Shown here piece after piece: positions 1 to 5,740 of a stretch of DNA of 5,740 nt; positions within the stretch are counted from its first letter, which is position 1, and each line of letters starts with the position of its first letter. The stretch is from Clostridia bacterium (GTDB taxonomy: Bacteria > Bacillota > Clostridia > CAKSNL01 > HGM11501), in NCBI GenBank assembly GCA_030535815.1, contig JAUNRD010000127.1, forward strand, positions 1-5,740, given 5' to 3'. Under the pieces are notes generated by a model, which saw nothing but the letters and a program-made list of their open reading frames with translations, was not told the DNA's origin and made no database searches. A program made the translations under genes and the position numbers.

Positions 1-2052
1 AAGGGTTGGTGATGGCGCAGAAATGAGACTTTTGGCATCTGATGTAAGCACATCTGTAGCCTCCCGGATTTTCGGGAAAATATCCTTTATTTTCTCTATT
101 ACCTGAGATGGGGAAATACTTCCTCCGGACTCATTGTGAAGAGAATAGGAAAGATAAAGCCTGTCTTCCGCTGCGGTAAATGCGGAATACAAAAGGGAAA
201 GCTCCTCATAGTTAAGATATTCTGAATTTAATGAAAGTTCAATGTCGTTTTCTGTGAGAAAGAGTCTGTCCGAGTCAGATAAGATTCCTTCCTTTGAGGG
301 TGTTTTCGGGAATACATTGTTGTTAAGTCCCATTATGAAGACGATGGGGGCTGTAGAACCCTTTGCCCTTATTGCATTGATAAAGTTTACACAGTCTGAA
401 GAAGAGGGGATGATATTCATGGTAGTTGCCGCAATTCCTTCTGAGAATACAGAATTGAATTTTTTTGCGGAAAGAAGTTCGTCTCCTGCAGATGCGATTA
501 ATGAATCCATCGCATCAAGGATAGAGTTATACACGCTTATGAGCTTTGCGGAATCGTCTGTACGGCCTTCTTTTTCATAGTTTTTGGAAAGATAAAGTAT
601 TTTATCTTCAAGGCCTGTTTCAAGGAAAAATTCATAAAGTGCCGAACAGAATTCCGTGGCTGAAATCTTACCCGTAAGCTTTTCAGTGAGAGGTAAAAAC
701 GGAGCGATAACCTGACGGCGGATGCGGTCTGTTTCATCGAATTCCGATTTTTCTTCGGAAGATAATTCATAATCGGAATATATGCTTTTCCTGTATTCCC
801 ACTTTTCTTCACTCAGAAGGGCGCTTCCGTTAATGCCTGTGGCAAGCATATAGTTTTCAAGCTTGTCCGCATCGCACTTTGGGCACGTGGAAAAGCCGCT
901 CTTTAAATAGCGGAACAGCGGCACCTTTGAAAAGCCGGAGCATACTGTTTCGGCAATGGAAGTTACATAAATGCTTAAGGCGTGTTTGCCGGATGAAACG
1001 GACTCAGTATCGGTATATGGTATGCCGAAAGAGGGGAAAATGCTCCTGAGTGCGGAAGAATATATGGATGTATCTCTTACTATTACAGATATGTCCTTAT
1101 ATCTTATCTTTCCGCTTTCTGCCAGATGACGTATCTGACGGGCAACCTCTTCCGTTTCGGAGTTTATGCTCTTTGCGGAAAAAAGAAAGACAGAGGTGTT
1201 TTCATTGTCATACTTTTCCGGATAAAATGAAAAGTAGTTCTTTTCAAGATGTGAAAGCTCAGGATTGCCGATGGAGGACGAATGTGTTATTTCTTCCGTT
1301 TCAATGCTCAGGTCTGAAGCAATATCCTTAAGCTTTTCTGCAGTATTTACGGCACTTGAAAACTGAAATTCAAAACTTTTCACATCACAGGGAAGTGTGA
1401 CCGTTACGGAGGCACACTGAAGGAGTAGTTCCTTTATTACCGAAAGTTCAACCGGAGTGAAGCGGCTGAAGCGGTCTATGTAAATATGTCTTCCGGAAAG
1501 TGGTTTTTTTTCGGAAAGAATGGTGCAAAGCCGTGACAGGTCATCGTCCTTGTCAGTGTAGCCCGATGTTAAAAATTCATTATACGCACCATAAATCAAA
1601 GCGATATCCCCAAGCTTGGAGGAAAGAATTTTCTGCTCGGTTTTTTCGGAAACGGCTAAAAGCGCTTCCGGGCTTACTCCGTAGCGCTTGAATTCGCATA
1701 TTAAATCAAGCATCCCTTTTGGAAAACCGGGATGCTCTGCACTGGATTTTAAAACTGTCAGACGGGACTTGAGTTTCTGAGAAATTAAAGCAATGGCTAT
1801 TGACTTTCCTGCAGGGTTAAGGGAATTGCGGGAAAGGGGGCCATAATCTGAAAAGGCGTGGGCAAGTCGGTCGAAGGATAAAACCTCAGAACCGTTAAGT
1901 CCCAGAGTACCTGCAAGAGAAGAAAGCTTTTGTTCCGCAAGGAGCGTAAAAGCCTCGGGAACGATTACTATTCCGTTTGTTTTTACAGCCTCGGTAAAAA
2001 CCCTGTCACCTTTTTTGCTTTTTGCCCTGCCGTAAATTAATTTAAGAGACAT
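1..2052 (-). CDS. addB: ATP-dependent helicase/deoxyribonuclease subunit B (AddB), C-terminus outside window
   Basis: This is the N-terminal 684 codons of AddB, open without a stop to the window edge. AddB pairs with AddA to resect double-strand breaks and recognise Chi during RecA-dependent repair in the cytoplasm. The start is fixed by an in-frame TAA just upstream (2053-2055). Family landmarks in order: a P-loop-like GRAKSKKGD at residues 8-16; VPEAFT and VLSFDRLA near the N-terminus; EFKRYGVS; IDRFSRFTPVEL at 192-203 (family form IDGF..FTP); the EEVARQIRHL...DISVIVRD block at 301-327; VFIMGLNNNVFP at 571-582; GILSDSDR at 589-596; and FTAAEDRLYLSYS at 625-637, resembling helicase motif VI. 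Bacillus AddB has about 1,166 residues, so the Fe-S-cluster nuclease domain lies left of base 1. The Walker A loop keeps Lys14 but has lost its usual glycines and Ser/Thr. A CPKC pair sits at 390-393. Placement after folA suggests co-transcription; addA is expected further left, but this is unseen. Confidence 0.95.
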   Translation of the reverse strand, partial: MSLKLIYGRAKSKKGDRVFTEAVKTNGIVIVPEAFTLLAEQKLSSLAGTLGLNGSEVLSFDRLAHAFSDYGPLSRNSLNPAGKSIAIALISQKLKSRLTVLKSSAEHPGFPKGMLDLICEFKRYGVSPEALLAVSEKTEQKILSSKLGDIALIYGAYNEFLTSGYTDKDDDLSRLCTILSEKKPLSGRHIYIDRFSRFTPVELSVIKELLLQCASVTVTLPCDVKSFEFQFSSAVNTAEKLKDIASDLSIETEEITHSSSIGNPELSHLEKNYFSFYPEKYDNENTSVFLFSAKSINSETEEVARQIRHLAESGKIRYKDISVIVRDTSIYSSALRSIFPSFGIPYTDTESVSSGKHALSIYVTSIAETVCSGFSKVPLFRYLKSGFSTCPKCDADKLENYMLATGINGSALLSEEKWEYRKSIYSDYELSSEEKSEFDETDRIRRQVIAPFLPLTEKLTGKISATEFCSALYEFFLETGLEDKILYLSKNYEKEGRTDDSAKLISVYNSILDAMDSLIASAGDELLSAKKFNSVFSEGIAATTMNIIPSSSDCVNFINAIRAKGSTAPIVFIMGLNNNVFPKTPSKEGILSDSDRLFLTENDIELSLNSEYLNYEELSLLYSAFTAAEDRLYLSYSLHNESGGSISPSQVIEKIKDIFPKIREATDVLTSDAKSLISAPSPTL

Positions 2053-2060
2053 TTAATCAT

Positions 2061-2065
2061 CTCAC
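2061..2065 (-). promoter_or_regulatory. Weak ribosome binding site of addB, overlapping the folA stop
   Basis: On the minus strand GTGAG lies 8 nt before the addB ATG and overlaps the TGA stop of folA (2062-2064). It is the only Shine-Dalgarno-like element there and is clearly weaker than the sites of the other genes. Translation of addB is therefore probably coupled to folA and kept low, as suits a low-abundance repair enzyme. The coupling is inference. Confidence 0.5.
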
Positions 2066-2547
2066 TTTTTTCTTTCATAAACTAAATATGCATAAGGGAT
2101 ATCGTTGTGATACATTGTTTCGCCGGTTTCAGTTATTTCCCAGGCTGAATCCCCATCAAGATTGGGGAAAAATCTGTCAGCATCAAAGGCTTTGTCAATC
2201 TTGGTTATGTATGCCTTATCCACATAAGGAAGAAGAGCCCTGTAAATGCTTTCACCGCCGAAGACAAAGGCGCGGTCATAGGTATTGGCAACTTCTACAG
2301 CCTCGTCAACGCTGTGAACAACGGTTACATCCTTGTCAATGACTTCTTCGGGGAAGCATAAAACTATGTGAGGTCTTCCGGGAAGAGGATTTCCGCCGGG
2401 TAAGGATTCCAAAGTCTTCTTTCCCATAATAAGGGCGTGGCCCCAGGTTATTTCCTTAACTCTCTTAAGATCACCGGGAAGATGGCATAAAAGGTCATTT
2501 CCTTTGCCGATTCCCCAGTTTTTATCTACTGCAACAATTAATTCCAT
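2062..2547 (-). CDS. folA: Dihydrofolate reductase
   Basis: This cytoplasmic enzyme reduces dihydrofolate to tetrahydrofolate with NADPH, restoring the cofactor oxidised by ThyA, encoded just upstream. The 161-residue length is normal for bacterial DHFR. Visible motifs: LIVAVDKNWGIG at 3-14 (Met20-loop region); the substrate-binding LPGDL at 23-27, with Asp26 in the place of E. coli Asp27; MGKKT at 41-45 for NADPH; PLPGR with Arg58 for the folate glutamate; the NADPH-binding FGGESIY at 96-102; and a C-terminal YLVYERK strand. The usually Trp position before H-L-P is Cys21. The ATG at 2547 is preceded on the minus strand by AAAGGA (2556-2561) at 8 nt. The thyA stop ends 14-15 nt upstream, and no promoter is visible between them, so the two genes are very likely one transcript. 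Confidence 0.97.
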   Translation of the reverse strand: MELIVAVDKNWGIGKGNDLLCHLPGDLKRVKEITWGHALIMGKKTLESLPGGNPLPGRPHIVLCFPEEVIDKDVTVVHSVDEAVEVANTYDRAFVFGGESIYRALLPYVDKAYITKIDKAFDADRFFPNLDGDSAWEITETGETMYHNDIPYAYLVYERKK

Positions 2548-2562
2548 ATAAATTTTCCTTTC

Positions 2563-3396
2563 TTATACAGCAACGGGAAGCTTTCCGACCTTGCCGCTGT
2601 GTTCATAATTTTCCAAAACGAAGCTGTCGGGGGTGAAATCGTAGAAGCTCTTTACATCCGGATCTATTATAAGCTTCGGAGCAGGATGCATTTCGCGTGC
2701 GATAACCTCTTTTACAATGGGAACGTGTCTGTCATAGATGTGAGCATCCGCAATAACGTGAACAAGCTCTCCTGCCTTAAGACCTGAAGAACGAGCAAAC
2801 ATATGAAGTAAAATAGCATACTGTGCCACGTTCCAGTTATTTGCAACTAAAAAGTCATTGGAGCGCTGATTTAAAATTGCGTTTAATGTATTACCGGAAA
2901 CATTCAGCGTAAAGCTGTATGCGCAAGGATAAAGCGCCATTTCCGAAAGCTCTTCGTGGTTGAACATATTGCCGATGATTCTGCGGCTTCCGGGGTTATG
3001 CTTAAGCTCGTAGAGCATCATATCAACCTGGTCCATTTCGCCCTCTTTATACTTGCTCTTTTTCCCAAGCTGATAGCCGTATGCCTTTCCGATTGTTCCA
3101 TTTTCATCTGCCCAGGCATCCCATATTTTAGAGCCTAAATCGGCGATTCGGTTGGACTTTTTTTGCCATATCCATAAAATTTCATCAACCGCCGCTTTGA
3201 AGTTTATATAGCGGAGAGTCTGAATGGGGAATTCTTCGGCTAAGTTATACCTGTTTACCATACCGAATTTTTTGATGGTGTGGGCAGGGGAGGAGTCATC
3301 CGCCCACTTGGGACGTACGGGACGGTCTGTATCCCACACGCCGTTAGTTAAGATATCGTTAACGTTTTCTATAAAGAGTTGATCAGCTTTGCTCAT
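2563..3396 (-). CDS. thyA: Thymidylate synthase (ThyA, Bacillus/clostridial type)
   Basis: ThyA methylates dUMP to dTMP using 5,10-methylene-THF and releases dihydrofolate, which the next gene product recycles. It is 277 residues long, close to the Bacillus subtilis ThyA form (about 279), with the same WIWQ.KSN stretch (75-82) and VAV C-terminus. The nucleophile is Cys158 in LYPCAYSF. Phosphate-binding arginines are in GSRR (136-139) and QRSND (177-181). Asn189 of NNWNVAQY and His219/Tyr221 of DAHIYDRH match the dUMP-binding Asn, His and Tyr of the family. Unlike E. coli ThyA, the residue after the nucleophile is Ala rather than His, and the FLGLPFN segment reads FLVANNWN; I believe related clostridial enzymes share this. 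The ATG at 3396 has GAGGG (3405-3409) 8 nt upstream. It is the first gene of the leftward operon, behind a strong promoter. Confidence 0.97.
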   Translation of the reverse strand: MSKADQLFIENVNDILTNGVWDTDRPVRPKWADDSSPAHTIKKFGMVNRYNLAEEFPIQTLRYINFKAAVDEILWIWQKKSNRIADLGSKIWDAWADENGTIGKAYGYQLGKKSKYKEGEMDQVDMMLYELKHNPGSRRIIGNMFNHEELSEMALYPCAYSFTLNVSGNTLNAILNQRSNDFLVANNWNVAQYAILLHMFARSSGLKAGELVHVIADAHIYDRHVPIVKEVIAREMHPAPKLIIDPDVKSFYDFTPDSFVLENYEHSGKVGKLPVAV

Positions 3397-3434
3397 ACAA
3401 TAATCCCTCGCTTAATATATTTATCTAATATACT

Positions 3435-3463
3435 ATTATAATATAATGAGATGAAAATTGCAA
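3435..3463 (-). promoter_or_regulatory. Sigma-A-type promoter of the thyA-folA-addB operon
   Basis: On the minus strand a TTGCAA -35 box (3458-3463) and a perfect TATAAT -10 box (3435-3440) are separated by 17 bp. Transcription would start near 3428, giving a leader of about 30 nt before the thyA ATG, too short for a riboswitch. A 10-bp direct repeat covers the -35 box, and two GCGAT repeats lie just upstream of it. Confidence 0.75.
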
Positions 3464-3496
3464 TAGCGATATGGCGATTTTTTGATAAAATTGCAA
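3454..3496. repeat. Pair of 10-bp direct repeats AAAATTGCAA over the thyA -35 box
   Basis: AAAATTGCAA occurs at 3454-3463 and again at 3487-3496, 33 bp apart, roughly three helical turns. The first copy contains the thyA -35 hexamer. Between them GCGAT is repeated at 3466-3470 and 3474-3478. The spacing would suit a regulator binding the same DNA face, but AT-rich sequence makes chance repeats common, so a function is only inferred. Confidence 0.4.
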
Positions 3497-3507
3497 CATA
3501 AACTACT

Positions 3508-3530
3508 GCATAAAAGATGTATTTTTATGC
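3508..3530. promoter_or_regulatory. Perfect inverted repeat between the divergent promoters; candidate operator
   Basis: GCATAAAA (3508-3515) is followed after 7 bp by its exact reverse complement TTTTATGC (3523-3530). The element lies between the two -35 boxes, 11 bp upstream of the asd -35 and about 44 bp upstream of the thyA -35. The 23-bp dyad has the size of a dimeric regulator site. It has few G-C pairs and no adjacent T-run, so a terminator is unlikely. No regulator can be named. Confidence 0.4.
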
Positions 3531-3541
3531 TTTAAGCAATA

Positions 3542-3569
3542 TTGATTTTTTTTCTTTATGTGCTATAAT
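3542..3569 (+). promoter_or_regulatory. Sigma-A-type extended -10 promoter of the asd-dapA-dapB operon
   Basis: TTGATT (3542-3547) and a perfect TATAAT (3564-3569) are spaced by 16 bp, and a TG at 3561-3562 gives an extended -10. A second TATAAT at 3573-3578 lacks a good -35 box and may be an alternative start. Transcription from the first would begin near 3576, leaving a leader of about 33 nt. That is too short for a lysine riboswitch or T-box, so classical leader control is not seen here. Confidence 0.75.
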
Positions 3570-3608
3570 TGTTATAATAGGTAAAATTTAAATTTCGGAG
3601 GTTTTGAC

Positions 3609-4688
3609 ATGAAGAATTATAATGTTGGTATTATCGGCGCAACCGGTATGGTAGGTCAGAGACTTATCACTCTTTTACATGATCACCCCTGGTTTAAGAT
3701 AACCGTACTTGCGGCATCCGGTGCAAGTGCAGGAAAAACATATGAAGAAGCCGTTAAAGGCAGATGGGCAATGACTACACCCATGCCCGAGAGTGTTGCG
3801 AAAATCAACGTACTTGATGCAACAGCAGACGATAAAAAAATCGCAGAGCAGGTTGACTTTGTGTTCTGTGCGGTAAATATGAAAAAGGACGAGATAAAGG
3901 CACTTGAGGAGCATTATGCAAAGCTTGAAGTTCCCGTAATATCAAACAACTCCGCTCACAGAATGACAGAGGATGTTCCTATGATTATTCCCGAGATTAA
4001 TGCTGACCACCTTGAAATAATCGATGTTCAGAGAAAGAGACTCGGTACAAAGAAGGGCTTTATCGCAGTTAAGTCCAACTGCTCCATCCAGAGCTATGTA
4101 CCCGCGCTTAATGCTTTGATGAAATATGGCATAAAGGAAGTCGCAGTATCCACATACCAGGCAATTTCCGGCGCAGGTAAGACCTTTGAAAGATGGCCCG
4201 AAATGATTGATAACGTAATTCCTTACATCGGCGGCGAAGAGGAAAAGAGCGAAAAAGAACCTATGAAGGTTTGGGGGCACATCGAAGACGGTAAAATCGT
4301 TATGGCAGAGTCTCCCGTTATCACCGCTCAGTGCATAAGAGTTCCCGTAACAGACGGACACCTTGCAACAGTATTTGTTAAGTTTGACAAAAAGCCCACC
4401 AAGGAAGAAATCTTAAAGGACTGGGCAGAGTTTACAGGCGAACCTCAGGCACTTTCACTTCCTCATGCGCCCAAGCAGTTCTTACACTACTTCACAGAGG
4501 ATGACAGACCTCAGACAAAGTCCGAGCGTGACTTGGAGGGCGGTATGGCTGTAAGCGTAGGAAGATTAAGAGAGGATACACTTTTTGATTACAAATTTGT
4601 TTCCCTTTCTCACAACACCTTAAGAGGTGCTGCAGGCGGCGGTGTGCTCCTTGCGGAGCTTCTTGCCGCAAAGGGCTATTTTGACTGA
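3609..4688 (+). CDS. asd: Aspartate-semialdehyde dehydrogenase (archaeal/fungal-type family)
   Basis: This cytoplasmic enzyme reduces aspartyl phosphate to aspartate semialdehyde with NADPH, the branch point between lysine/diaminopimelate and threonine/methionine synthesis. It has 359 residues. The N-terminal Rossmann domain opens with VGIIGATGMVGQ (6-17). The catalytic thiol is Cys158 in KSNCSIQSY. QAISGAG (184-190) follows, then IPYIGGEEEK (204-213), which I recognise from the archaeal/yeast-type ASADH branch rather than the E. coli type. Arg244 and His251 in RVPVTDGH are the probable substrate-binding Arg and catalytic His. The C-terminus carries GGMAVSVGRLRED (311-323) and LSHNTLRGAAGG (333-344), both typical. 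The ATG is preceded by GGAGG (3597-3601) at 7 nt. It is first in the rightward operon, with dapA 17 nt downstream. Family assignment is firm; the sub-branch is from remembered motifs. Confidence 0.97.
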   Translation: MKNYNVGIIGATGMVGQRLITLLHDHPWFKITVLAASGASAGKTYEEAVKGRWAMTTPMPESVAKINVLDATADDKKIAEQVDFVFCAVNMKKDEIKALEEHYAKLEVPVISNNSAHRMTEDVPMIIPEINADHLEIIDVQRKRLGTKKGFIAVKSNCSIQSYVPALNALMKYGIKEVAVSTYQAISGAGKTFERWPEMIDNVIPYIGGEEEKSEKEPMKVWGHIEDGKIVMAESPVITAQCIRVPVTDGHLATVFVKFDKKPTKEEILKDWAEFTGEPQALSLPHAPKQFLHYFTEDDRPQTKSERDLEGGMAVSVGRLREDTLFDYKFVSLSHNTLRGAAGGGVLLAELLAAKGYFD

Positions 4689-4705
4689 TTTAAGGAGGCA
4701 GAAAA

Positions 4706-5593
4706 ATGAAGCACACAATATTTAAAGGCGCGGCAGTTGCGTTAATCACTCCATTTAATGCTGACGGAAGCATCAATTATGAGGAGTTCGGTAAAATTAT
4801 TGACGATCAGATTAACGGCGGAACAGATGCCCTGGTTGTATGCGGTACAACGGGTGAGCCTTCAACTATGCCCGATGAAGAGCATATCGAGGCTATGAAG
4901 TTTGCCGTTGATTACACAAAAAAGAGAGTTCCCGTTATTGCAGGAACAGGAAGCAATGATACAGCATACTGCATCGAGCTTTCCGAAAAGGCTGAAAAAA
5001 TGGGTGCAGATGCACTTTTGCTTGTGACACCTTACTACAACAAGTGCACACAGAAGGGCCTTAAGCTTCATTATGAGGCTGTTGCAAAAAAGGTTGACCT
5101 TCCCATGATTTTATATTCAGTAAAGTCAAGAACAGGTGTAAACATTGCGCCCGAAACTCTTGCTGAGCTTTCCAAAATCGACAACATCGTTGCAGTAAAG
5201 GAAGCAAGCGGAGATATTTCCCAGGTTGCTAAAATCGCATCACTTTGCGGCGACAGACTGGATATTTATTCAGGTAACGACGATCAGATTATTCCCATAC
5301 TTGCTCTTGGCGGTATAGGTGTAATCTCCGTGCTTTCCAACGTAGCACCCCGCCTTACACACGATATGGTTATGGATTACTTAAACGGAAACAGAGAAAA
5401 AGCACTTGCAACTCAGCTTTCCGTGCTTGACTTGGTTGATGCACTTTTCTGTGAGGTTAATCCCATCCCCGTAAAGACCGCGATGAATCTTTTAGGCTAC
5501 AATGCAGGTCCTTTAAGACTTCCTCTTTGCGAAATGGAAGAAAAGAATCTTGAAACCTTAAAGGCGGCATTAAAGCATCACAATCTTATATAA
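4706..5593 (+). CDS. dapA: 4-hydroxy-tetrahydrodipicolinate synthase
   Basis: DapA condenses pyruvate with aspartate semialdehyde, the product of asd just upstream, in the first committed step to diaminopimelate and lysine. The 295 residues form the usual TIM-barrel aldolase of this family. The Schiff-base lysine is Lys165 in VAVKEASGD. GTTGE (47-51) supplies Thr48/Thr49, Tyr111 of TPYYNK and Tyr137 complete the Thr-Tyr-Tyr relay, and Arg142 of SRTG matches the substrate carboxylate-binding Arg; all sit four residues beyond their E. coli counterparts. The usual YNVPSRTG reads YSVKSRTG. Of the E. coli lysine-inhibition residues, Asn84 and His60 are kept but the Glu84 position is Tyr88, so feedback inhibition may be weak. 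AAGGAGG (4692-4698), 7 nt before the ATG, is the best ribosome binding site in the window. Confidence 0.97.
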   Translation: MKHTIFKGAAVALITPFNADGSINYEEFGKIIDDQINGGTDALVVCGTTGEPSTMPDEEHIEAMKFAVDYTKKRVPVIAGTGSNDTAYCIELSEKAEKMGADALLLVTPYYNKCTQKGLKLHYEAVAKKVDLPMILYSVKSRTGVNIAPETLAELSKIDNIVAVKEASGDISQVAKIASLCGDRLDIYSGNDDQIIPILALGGIGVISVLSNVAPRLTHDMVMDYLNGNREKALATQLSVLDLVDALFCEVNPIPVKTAMNLLGYNAGPLRLPLCEMEEKNLETLKAALKHHNLI

Positions 5594-5607
5594 AAGGACT
5601 GTTACAT

Positions 5608-5740
5608 ATGATAAAGATATTACTTAACGGTGCCAACGGAAGAATGGGGCAGGAAATTGCCCGTCTTGCATCCGAGTCGGAAGCCTATGAAATAGCCTGC
5701 GGGGTCGATTCCTACACAGAAAAGGAAAACAGCTTTCCTG
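5608..5740 (+). CDS. dapB: 4-hydroxy-tetrahydrodipicolinate reductase, 5' part only
   Basis: Only the first 44 codons lie in the window. The product would reduce the DapA product to tetrahydrodipicolinate with NAD(P)H. The start reads MIKILLNGANGRMGQEIARL, whose GANGRMG loop (residues 8-14) is the dinucleotide-binding signature of DapB. It is followed by a second strand ending CGVD, with Asp34 where the family places an acidic residue that can contact the cofactor ribose. The ATG has AAGGA (5594-5598) 9 nt upstream and lies 14 nt after the dapA stop, so it is co-transcribed. The assignment rests on the N-terminal motif and the asd-dapA context, which agree. The catalytic region is outside the window. 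Confidence 0.93.
   Translation, partial: MIKILLNGANGRMGQEIARLASESEAYEIACGVDSYTEKENSFP

Noticed and set aside
63..80. Short palindrome ATTTTC-GG-GAAAAT
   Set aside because: It is inside the addB coding sequence and encodes conserved-frame residues; no T-run follows, so it is not a terminator.
242..580. Open frame of 112 codons on the plus strand
   Set aside because: Lies opposite the continuous, family-recognisable addB frame; the translation has no recognisable family and no good ribosome site.
3437..3447. Overlapping TATAAT matches on the plus strand
   Set aside because: They arise from the AT-rich sequence around the thyA -10 box and have no -35 box at a suitable distance.
3508..3553. 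Possible terminator: inverted repeat and the T-run at 3546-3553
   Set aside because: The stem is A-T rich and the T-run lies 15 bp beyond it, after the asd -35 box begins; the region is a divergent promoter area where no transcript needs to end.
3570..3608. Lysine riboswitch or T-box ahead of asd
   Set aside because: The predicted leader is about 33 nt and holds only the ribosome binding site.
3942..4361. Open frame of 139 codons on the minus strand
   Set aside because: It is antisense to the core of asd, whose motifs are intact; the translation is Cys/Asn-rich shadow sequence.
1..5740. A novel defence, mobile or biosynthetic system
   Set aside because: All coding space is taken by recognisable housekeeping genes in intact frames; no transposase, att site, CRISPR repeat, tRNA or toxin-antitoxin pair was seen.

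Overview
The window is an ordinary chromosomal housekeeping stretch from a low-to-moderate G+C Gram-positive bacterium. It most likely comes from a Clostridia member (Lachnospiraceae or Oscillospiraceae type). Four things point there: strong GGAGG-type ribosome binding sites, AddB rather than RecB/C as the recombination nuclease, a Bacillus/clostridial-type ThyA, and an archaeal/fungal-type aspartate-semialdehyde dehydrogenase next to dapA and dapB. The genus cannot be fixed from the sequence alone.

Two operons diverge from a 212-bp AT-rich intergenic region (3397-3608). The leftward operon runs thyA (thymidylate synthase), folA (dihydrofolate reductase), addB (helicase/nuclease subunit B). 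The gaps are 14 nt between thyA and folA and 9 nt between folA and addB, and addB leaves the window at base 1 without its C-terminal nuclease domain. ThyA makes dTMP and oxidises methylene-THF to dihydrofolate, which DHFR recycles. AddB, with AddA outside the window, processes double-strand breaks. The rightward operon runs asd, dapA, dapB, the shared entry of lysine, diaminopimelate and peptidoglycan synthesis, with gaps of 17 and 14 nt. Only the first 44 codons of dapB are present.

The intergenic region holds a good sigma-A-type promoter for each operon. Between and over them lie a perfect 8-bp inverted repeat and a 10-bp direct repeat, one copy of which covers the thyA -35 box. These are possible regulator sites.

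I found no mobile element, CRISPR array, RNA gene, riboswitch or clear terminator, and nothing that looks like an undescribed system. The points most worth a second look are the degenerate Walker A loop of AddB, the repeats in the divergent promoter region, and the departures from usual active-site motifs in DapA, ThyA and DHFR.
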